The notes below the pieces were generated by a model that saw only the letters and a program-made list of their open reading frames with translations, was not told the DNA's origin and did not search any database. This document shows, piece by piece, positions 58,672 through 64,000 of a DNA stretch of 64,000 nucleotides. The DNA is from Ramlibacter sp. (GTDB lineage Bacteria; Pseudomonadota; Gammaproteobacteria; Burkholderiales; Burkholderiaceae_C): the NCBI GenBank assembly GCA_030695945.1, contig JAUYOG010000023.1, positions 310,001-374,000 of the forward strand. The letters run 5' to 3'. Made by a program: the position numbers and the translations under genes. Position 1 is the stretch's first letter. Each line of letters begins with the position of its first letter.

Positions 58672-60936
58672 TCAGGCCTTCACGCAGTCCGCGTAATAGC
58701 GCGGTTTGCCGTCCGGCCCTTCTTCCTCGACCAGGCCATGGATATCCGTCTCGAAGCCCGGGCACTGGGCGTTGAACTCGCGCGAGAACTTCAGGTAGTC
58801 CACGATCTTCTTGTTGAACACCTCGCCGGGGATCAGCAGCGGGATGCCGGGCGGGTAAGGCGTGACGAGGGACGTCGTGATCCGACCTTCCAGCTCGTCG
58901 ATCTCGACCCGCTCGGTCTTGCGGTGGGCGATGTAGGCGAAGGCGTCGCTCGGCTTCATGGCCGGGGTGAGGTCGCTCAGGTACATGTCGGTGGTCAGCC
59001 GCGCGATGTCGTACCTGGCATAGAGCTCGTGCACGTGCTGGCACAGGTCGGCCAGCCCCATGCGCTCGTAGCGCGGGTACTGCTGGCAGAACTCCGGCAG
59101 GATCTTCCACATCGGCTGGTTCTTGGCGTAGTCGTCCTTGAACTGCTGCAGCGCCGTGAGCATGGTGTTCCACCGGCCCTTGGTGATGCCGATGGTGAAC
59201 ATGATGAAGAAGCTGTAGAGGCCCGTCTTCTCCACGATGATCCCGTGCTCGGCCAGGAACTTGGTGACGATCGACGCGGGGATGCCGGTCTTGTCGAACT
59301 TGCCGTTCAGGTTCATGCCGGGCGTGACGATGGTGGACTTGATCGGGTCCAGCATGTTGAAGCCCTCGGCCAGGTTGCCGAAGCCGTGCCACTTGGCGGT
59401 GCGCGCCTCGCCCTTGATGATCCAGTCGTCGGCCCGGCCGATGCCCTCCTCCGCCAGCTTGTCCGGACCCCAGACCTTGAACCACCAGTCCTTGCCGTAC
59501 TCCTCGTCCACCTTGCGCATCGCGCGCCGGAAGTCCAGCGCCTCCAGGATGGACTCTTCCACCAGCGCGGTGCCGCCGGGCGGCTCCATCATCGCCGCGG
59601 CCACGTCGCAGCTGGCGATGATCGCGTACTGCGGGCTGGTGGACGTGTGCATCAGGAACGCTTCGTTGAAGAGGTGGCGGTCCAGCTTGCGGTTCTGCGA
59701 GTCCTGGCACAGCACGTGACTGGCCTGGCTGATGCCGGCCAGCAGCTTGTGGGTGGACTGGGTCGCGAAGGTCAGCGACTCCTTCGGGCGCACCCGGTTC
59801 TTGCCCATCGCGTGGTACGAGCCGTAGAAGGGGTGGAACGCCGCGTGCGGCAGCCAGGCTTCGTCGAAGTGCAGCGTGTCGACGTAGCCATCGAGCATGT
59901 TCTTGATGGTCTGCGTGTTGTACAGCACGCCGTCATAGGTGGACTGCGTCAGCGTCATCACGCGCGGCTTCACGCTCTCCGGGTCCACGCCCTTGAGCAG
60001 CGGGTTGGCCGCGATCTTGGCCTTGATCGCCGCCGGCTCGAACTCGCTTTGCGGGATCGGGCCGATGATGCCGAAGTGGTTGCGCGTGGGCTTCATGAAC
60101 ACGGGAATCGAGCCGGTCATGATGATCGCGTGCAGGATCGACTTGTGGCAGTTGCGGTCCACCACCACCACGTCGTCGGGCGCCACGGTGTGGTGCCAGA
60201 CCATCTTGTTGCTGGTGCTGGTGCCGTTGGTGACGAAGAAGCAATGGTCGGCGTTGAAGATGCGCGCGGCGTTGCGCTCGCTGGCCGCCACCGGGCCGGT
60301 GTGGTCCAGCAGCTGGCCCAGCTCCTCAACCGCGTTGCACACGTCGGCGCGCAGCATGTTCTCGCCGAAGAACTGGTGGAACATCTGGCCGATCGGGCTC
60401 TTCAGGAACGCGACCCCGCCCGAGTGCCCCGGGCAGTGCCAGGAGTAGGACCCGTCCTCCGCGTAATCGAGCAACGCCTTGAAGAACGGCGGCTGCACGC
60501 CTTCCAGGTAGCTGCGTGCCTCGCGGATGATGTGGCGCGCCATGAACTCCGGCGTGTCCTCGAACATGTGGATGAAGCCGTGCAGCTCGCGCAGGATGTC
60601 GTTCGGGATGTGGCGGGACGTCTTGGTCTCGCCGTACACGTAGATCGGCACCTCCAGGTTCTTGCGCCGCACATGCTCGATGAACTTGCGCAGGTTCAGC
60701 ACGGCCGGGTCCAGGTCGGGGCCGGGCGTGAACTCCTCGTCGTCGATCGACAGGATGAAGGCGCTGGCGCGGCTTTGCTGCTGCGCGAACTGCGACAGGT
60801 CGCCGTAGCTGGTGACGCCCAGCACCTCGAAGCCTTCGGTCTCGATGGCCTGGGCCAGCGCGCGGATGCCCAGGCCGGAGCTGTTTTCCGAACGGTAGTC
60901 TTCGTCGATGATGACGATGGGAAAGCGGAACTTCAT
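58672..60936 (-). CDS. Arginine/lysine/ornithine decarboxylase, inducible type (754 aa)
   Basis: A large PLP enzyme of fold type I with an N-terminal receiver-like wing domain (IVIIDEDYRSENSSGLGIRALA). The core has HCPGHSGGVAFLKSPIG, HFDEAWLPHAAFHPFYG and the PLP Lys at about residue 397 in STHKLLAGISQAS. The C-terminal domain follows. Proteins of this length decarboxylate arginine, lysine or ornithine and can buffer acid stress. Which one cannot be told by eye. No antiporter gene is adjacent. ATG 60936 gives MKFRFPIVIID. Confidence 0.93.
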   Translation of the reverse strand: MKFRFPIVIIDEDYRSENSSGLGIRALAQAIETEGFEVLGVTSYGDLSQFAQQQSRASAFILSIDDEEFTPGPDLDPAVLNLRKFIEHVRRKNLEVPIYVYGETKTSRHIPNDILRELHGFIHMFEDTPEFMARHIIREARSYLEGVQPPFFKALLDYAEDGSYSWHCPGHSGGVAFLKSPIGQMFHQFFGENMLRADVCNAVEELGQLLDHTGPVAASERNAARIFNADHCFFVTNGTSTSNKMVWHHTVAPDDVVVVDRNCHKSILHAIIMTGSIPVFMKPTRNHFGIIGPIPQSEFEPAAIKAKIAANPLLKGVDPESVKPRVMTLTQSTYDGVLYNTQTIKNMLDGYVDTLHFDEAWLPHAAFHPFYGSYHAMGKNRVRPKESLTFATQSTHKLLAGISQASHVLCQDSQNRKLDRHLFNEAFLMHTSTSPQYAIIASCDVAAAMMEPPGGTALVEESILEALDFRRAMRKVDEEYGKDWWFKVWGPDKLAEEGIGRADDWIIKGEARTAKWHGFGNLAEGFNMLDPIKSTIVTPGMNLNGKFDKTGIPASIVTKFLAEHGIIVEKTGLYSFFIMFTIGITKGRWNTMLTALQQFKDDYAKNQPMWKILPEFCQQYPRYERMGLADLCQHVHELYARYDIARLTTDMYLSDLTPAMKPSDAFAYIAHRKTERVEIDELEGRITTSLVTPYPPGIPLLIPGEVFNKKIVDYLKFSREFNAQCPGFETDIHGLVEEEGPDGKPRYYADCVKA

Positions 60937-61075
60937 GACAGGGGCCTCTCGGGCGTACGGGCCGAAAAAAAGGAAAACAGGCGCGAAGTGTATGAAATAA
61001 CCCGAGCCCCTTCTTGCGCCCGGTCGGAATTGACCCAAAATGTGGTGCCTTCAATACAACCGACGGAGGAGACAG

Positions 61076-61501
61076 ATGCCCGAATCCACCATCTGGTGGC
61101 TGCTGACCGGCACAGCGGTGGCGGTCGAACTGCTGACCGGCACCTTCTACCTCCTGATGCTCGCGATCGGGCTCGCGGCCGGCGCCGTGGCGGCGCACGC
61201 AGGCGCGCCAATGACGGTGCAACTCGTCGCGGCGGCGGCCATCGGTGGCGGGGCGGTGGGCGCATGGCACCTCAAGCGCGGCAAGCAGCCCCCCGCGGCC
61301 GCGGCTTCGGCCAACCGGGACGTGAACATGGACGTGGGCGAGACCGTGCACGTCGAAGCCTGGAATCCGGACGCGACGGCCAGCGTCAAGTACCGCGGCG
61401 CGAACTGGACCGTCGTTGCCGCGGACGGCGCGCCCCAAGCCCCCGGCGCCTACCGGGTGCGCGAAGTCATCGGCAACCGCCTCCTGGTCGAAAAGATCTG
61501 A
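61076..61501 (+). CDS. NfeD-like membrane protein (141 aa)
   Basis: Three hydrophobic segments (residues 5-45 in two helices and 47-65) precede a cytoplasmic OB-like domain (NMDVGETVHVEAWNPDATASVKYRGANWTVVA). This is the short NfeD/YbbK type that pairs with an SPFH protein. GGAGGA lies before ATG 61076. The paraslipin gene follows after 28 bases, the conserved partnership. Confidence 0.9.
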   Translation: MPESTIWWLLTGTAVAVELLTGTFYLLMLAIGLAAGAVAAHAGAPMTVQLVAAAAIGGGAVGAWHLKRGKQPPAAAASANRDVNMDVGETVHVEAWNPDATASVKYRGANWTVVAADGAPQAPGAYRVREVIGNRLLVEKI

Positions 61502-61529
61502 ACCGGGAAGAAAAAGGAAAAAACTCCCA

Positions 61530-62450
61530 ATGGAAATCGCACTCGTCCTCTTCGTCATCGCCGCCATCTTCGTGGTGCGGGCCATCAAGGTCGTGCCCCA
61601 GCAGAACGCCTGGGTCGTGGAGCGGCTCGGCAAGTACCACGCCGCCTTGACGCCGGGGCTGAACTTCCTGATCCCCTTCGTCGACAAGGTCGCCTACAAG
61701 CACAGCCTGAAGGAAATCCCCCTCGACGTGCCCAGCCAGGTCTGCATCACCCGCGACAACACGCAGCTGCAGGTGGACGGCATCCTGTACTTCCAGGTAA
61801 CGGACCCGATGCGCGCGAGCTACGGCTCGTCCAACTACATCGTGGCGGTGACCCAGCTGGCCCAGACGTCGCTGCGCAGCGTCATCGGCAAGCTGGAGCT
61901 GGACAAGACCTTCGAGGAGCGCGACATCATCAACGCCCAGGTGGTTCAGGCCATCGACGAAGCGGCGCTCAACTGGGGCGTGAAGGTGCTGCGCTACGAA
62001 ATCAAGGACCTGACCCCCCCGAAGGAGATCCTCCACGCGATGCAGGCGCAGATCACCGCCGAACGCGAGAAGCGCGCACTGATCGCGGCCTCCGAAGGAC
62101 GGCGCCAGGAGCAGATCAACATCGCCACCGGCGAGCGCGAGGCCTTCATCGCCCGCTCGGAGGGCGAGAAGCAGGCGGCGATCAACCAGGCGCAGGGCGA
62201 GGCCGCCGCCATCACGGCGGTCGCGGACGCCACGGCCATGGCCATCGAGCGCATCGCGGCGGCCATCCGCCAGCCGGGCGGCGAGCAGGCCGTGCAGCTG
62301 AAGGTGGCGGAGCGGGCGGTGGACGCCTACAGCAAGGTCGCGTCCGACGCGACCACGACCCTCATCGTGCCCAGCAACATGACCGAGGTGTCTGCGCTGA
62401 TCGGCTCGGCGATGAAGATGGTCCAGGGGACCAGGACCCCCGCGGGCTGA
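61530..62450 (+). CDS. SPFH/band 7 paraslipin, QmcA-like (306 aa)
   Basis: A short N-terminal membrane anchor (IALVLFVIAAIFVVRAI) is followed by the band 7 domain (VVPQQNAWVVERLGKYHAALTPGLNFLIPFVD, in overlapping parts). A long charged helix (ITAEREKRALIAASEGRRQEQ) and a C-terminal assembly segment come next. It likely forms membrane microdomain scaffolds with the NfeD partner. The length is normal. AAGGAAAAAAC precedes ATG 61530. Confidence 0.94.
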   Translation: MEIALVLFVIAAIFVVRAIKVVPQQNAWVVERLGKYHAALTPGLNFLIPFVDKVAYKHSLKEIPLDVPSQVCITRDNTQLQVDGILYFQVTDPMRASYGSSNYIVAVTQLAQTSLRSVIGKLELDKTFEERDIINAQVVQAIDEAALNWGVKVLRYEIKDLTPPKEILHAMQAQITAEREKRALIAASEGRRQEQINIATGEREAFIARSEGEKQAAINQAQGEAAAITAVADATAMAIERIAAAIRQPGGEQAVQLKVAERAVDAYSKVASDATTTLIVPSNMTEVSALIGSAMKMVQGTRTPAG

Positions 62451-62500
62451 CGCCCTGCCCCCCGAGGGGGTGCATCCGGTTTGAGGCGGCTCGGCACCGG

Positions 62501-62914
62501 CTAGGACGGCTTGAGCCCCGAATCCCTCGCCCGGGGCCTGGGCGCCGGGTCATCCAGTTGGCGGATGGCGCTCAAGGGGCTGGGCCGGGACCGAAGCCCG
62601 TCGGGCACCAGGTCCGCGAACATGCCGCTCACCGTTTCCAGCTTCTCCCGGGCGGCGGCCTCGCCCAAGGTGCTTGCAAGCGCCGCCATCAGGTCGCCCC
62701 GCAGGAACCACAGGCCCTGGACGTCCGTGGCATAGCGGATGCGCCGCAGGACGTGCGGGAACCGGGCGTCCTGCGCGTCGGTCATCAGGCCCAACATGGC
62801 CTGCCGGACGTCCTCGATGTCGTATTCCATCGTCGCCGTGGGCGCCGATGGCGGGAATCCCGACGAAAAGATCGCGTGGAGACTGCTCCTGAGATTCGGC
62901 TTGAACCAGCGCAT
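62501..62914 (-). CDS. Orphan small protein, paralogue B (137 aa)
   Basis: Shares MRWxKPNLRSS, the block RRIRYATDVQxLWxLRGDLM and GLxSRPSPL with the protein at 29465-29809, plus about 25 extra basic/proline-rich residues at the end. No known domain is seen. AGAGG lies before ATG 62914. It starts 20 bases after the stop of the cyclase-like gene and is probably cotranscribed with it, unlike paralogue A. Confidence 0.8.
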   Translation of the reverse strand: MRWFKPNLRSSLHAIFSSGFPPSAPTATMEYDIEDVRQAMLGLMTDAQDARFPHVLRRIRYATDVQGLWFLRGDLMAALASTLGEAAAREKLETVSGMFADLVPDGLRSRPSPLSAIRQLDDPAPRPRARDSGLKPS

Positions 62915-62934
62915 GACTGCCTCTTTTCTGAACG

Positions 62935-64000
62935 TCAAACGGGAGAACGGCTGCCGGCCGGGGCGGCCGTGCCCGCATCGGCGGCGATATCGAGGATTTC
63001 CGTGACGGCAACGCGCGCGATCGCGCGCAGGCCCTCGTGGCCCGGCGCATCCATGTCGGCAAGGTTTTCGACCCGCGCGAACACGGACCGGACGGGCGCA
63101 CGCCCGCCCTGCGCGGCAACCCTGGGCACGCCGAAGTTCAGCCGGCGGCGCTCGTCGGCCCGCAGCTTGCACACCAGGTTGCGGGTGGCCCACACCGACC
63201 CGTCGCGGGCAAGGATCGAGGCCCCGGCCGCATGGTCGACCGCATCGCCGAGGACGGTGAACTCGCCCTCGGAACCGGGGCGCAGGGTGCCGTGCCATTC
63301 CAGGCCCTCGTCCAGGCCGGTGTTCAGGCACAGGGGGGTGCTCCACCCCTTGCGCAGCTCCCACGCCTTTCCGATGCGCCGCATCGCCTCGCGCAGCTGC
63401 TGCGCCGCGGCCAGGGCGTTCCACAGGTAGCTGGAATCGGTCCGGGGCAGGAAGTAGCAGACCATGCCTTCGGCGGGGTGCATTCCCCTCGTGCCCCCAT
63501 TGCGCGTGAAGATCGGATCGACCGCCGCCCAGATGTCGTTGATCAGCTCGAAGTACTCTTCGGGTGGCAACTCGGACCACAGGCGGGTGGCGTCCTGGAG
63601 TTCGGTCACCAGCACGGCGACTTGCGTCAGCGCAGGCGGCTGGGCGCGGCGCGGGTGGCTCTTCGTGCCAGGGTCGGCCAGCAGGGTCGACATGTCCACC
63701 GAGCCGGCCCCGCCGGGAACGTAGAGGAACAGGATCCCCTCCCGGAAATTCAGCGCGTACAGGTACAGCGGTATGGCCGGGCCGGCACCCGCGGCCGCGA
63801 CCGGCGTGCGGACAACGAGCGGGAATTCGAAAGACTCCGCCTCGCCGTACAGGCGCTCCAAGGCGGGCAGCTCGCCGGGCGGGACACCGCGGCAAACCTC
63901 GGCAAGACCGGTGCCGAGCTGGCGGGCCAGCCCGAGGTGAAGGCGCAGGATCGCAGTGCGCGATGCCGCCGAAACCGCGGGGCCGCGGCCCAAGCCCTGC
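62935..64000 (-). CDS. Degenerate class III nucleotide cyclase-like protein, 5' end outside the window
   Basis: The frame is open to the window edge; a TTG near 63993 is unlikely to be the true start. The C-terminal 200 residues resemble a class III adenylate/guanylate cyclase domain: VAVLVTELQDATRLWSEL, then GGTRGMHPAEGMVCYF, LCLNTGLDEGLEWHGTL and FTVLGDAVDHAAGA. The first metal Asp is replaced (TEL instead of ADI), the second lies in an altered AEG context, and the Asn/Arg of the GDAVNxAxR motif are changed. It may bind rather than make a nucleotide. Confidence 0.72.
   Translation of the reverse strand, partial: QGLGRGPAVSAASRTAILRLHLGLARQLGTGLAEVCRGVPPGELPALERLYGEAESFEFPLVVRTPVAAAGAGPAIPLYLYALNFREGILFLYVPGGAGSVDMSTLLADPGTKSHPRRAQPPALTQVAVLVTELQDATRLWSELPPEEYFELINDIWAAVDPIFTRNGGTRGMHPAEGMVCYFLPRTDSSYLWNALAAAQQLREAMRRIGKAWELRKGWSTPLCLNTGLDEGLEWHGTLRPGSEGEFTVLGDAVDHAAGASILARDGSVWATRNLVCKLRADERRRLNFGVPRVAAQGGRAPVRSVFARVENLADMDAPGHEGLRAIARVAVTEILDIAADAGTAAPAGSRSPV

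Noticed and set aside
62455..62490. Seventh copy of the palindromic repeat
   Set aside because: Only CCCCCCGAGGGGG resembles the core; the arm and conserved ends are missing.

Overview
The window is GC-rich chromosomal DNA with densely packed genes, many GTG/TTG starts and many 4-base stop/start overlaps. Gene content and order point to a betaproteobacterium of the Burkholderiales, most likely family Comamonadaceae (Ramlibacter/Variovorax-like). The markers are ygfZ-mltG-tmk-holB-pilZ-tatD, rimP-nusA-infB-rbfA-truB-typA, ratA-rnfH facing smpB, yejABEF, a LysR/DUF2917 pair, and GC-rich palindromic repeats of a kind I associate with this family. The genus is inference. I saw no rRNA, tRNA, CRISPR array, prophage or transposase.

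Layout. Positions 1-7495 are a plus-strand acyl-CoA/lipid catabolism cluster: thiolase end, two acyl-CoA dehydrogenases, SDR, hotdog thioesterase, zinc-free MDR reductase and a GST-like protein. Positions 7504-12525 hold a DNA alkylation repair methyltransferase, a LysR regulator divergent from a DUF2917 gene, a coiled-coil membrane protein and Tex. Positions 12634-18694 hold patatin, acyltransferase, iron alcohol dehydrogenase, a secreted hydratase-like protein, an HSL-type hydrolase and a thioesterase-acetyltransferase fusion. Positions 18702-25886 hold an O-antigen/pilin glycan ligase and the mltG-tmk-holB-pilZ-tatD block. Positions 25883-29809 form a more AT-rich patch: a secreted ankyrin protein, a methyltransferase that appears to start at ATC, a DUF72 protein and a small orphan protein. 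Positions 29828-36871 (minus strand) hold an LD-carboxypeptidase, a TadA/haloalkane-dehalogenase-like fusion, PaiB, and guaB and guaA separated by a toxin-antitoxin pair. Positions 37076-38991 hold DUF4124, rnfH, ratA and smpB. Positions 38988-49203 are the translation operon rimP-nusA-infB-rbfA-truB-typA, continuing into a transporter and an acyl-CoA hydrolase through 4-base overlaps. Positions 49234-55250 are yejABEF plus arfB. The rest holds fabI, a three-gene LytS/LytT-type two-component operon, a basic amino acid decarboxylase, an nfeD/paraslipin pair, and a cyclase-like gene followed by a second copy of the small orphan protein.

The observations most worth a second look are these. (1) A palindromic repeat family of at least six copies has a conserved core and a variable arm that stays self-complementary. 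(2) One copy lies in frame inside an AidB-type dehydrogenase gene. (3) tadA is fused to a haloalkane-dehalogenase-like domain. (4) A methyltransferase gene appears to begin at ATC. (5) A strong promoter followed at once by an intrinsic terminator precedes rimP-nusA. (6) A two-member orphan family has one member next to a degenerate class III cyclase. (7) An autoregulated-looking toxin-antitoxin module is wedged between guaB and guaA.
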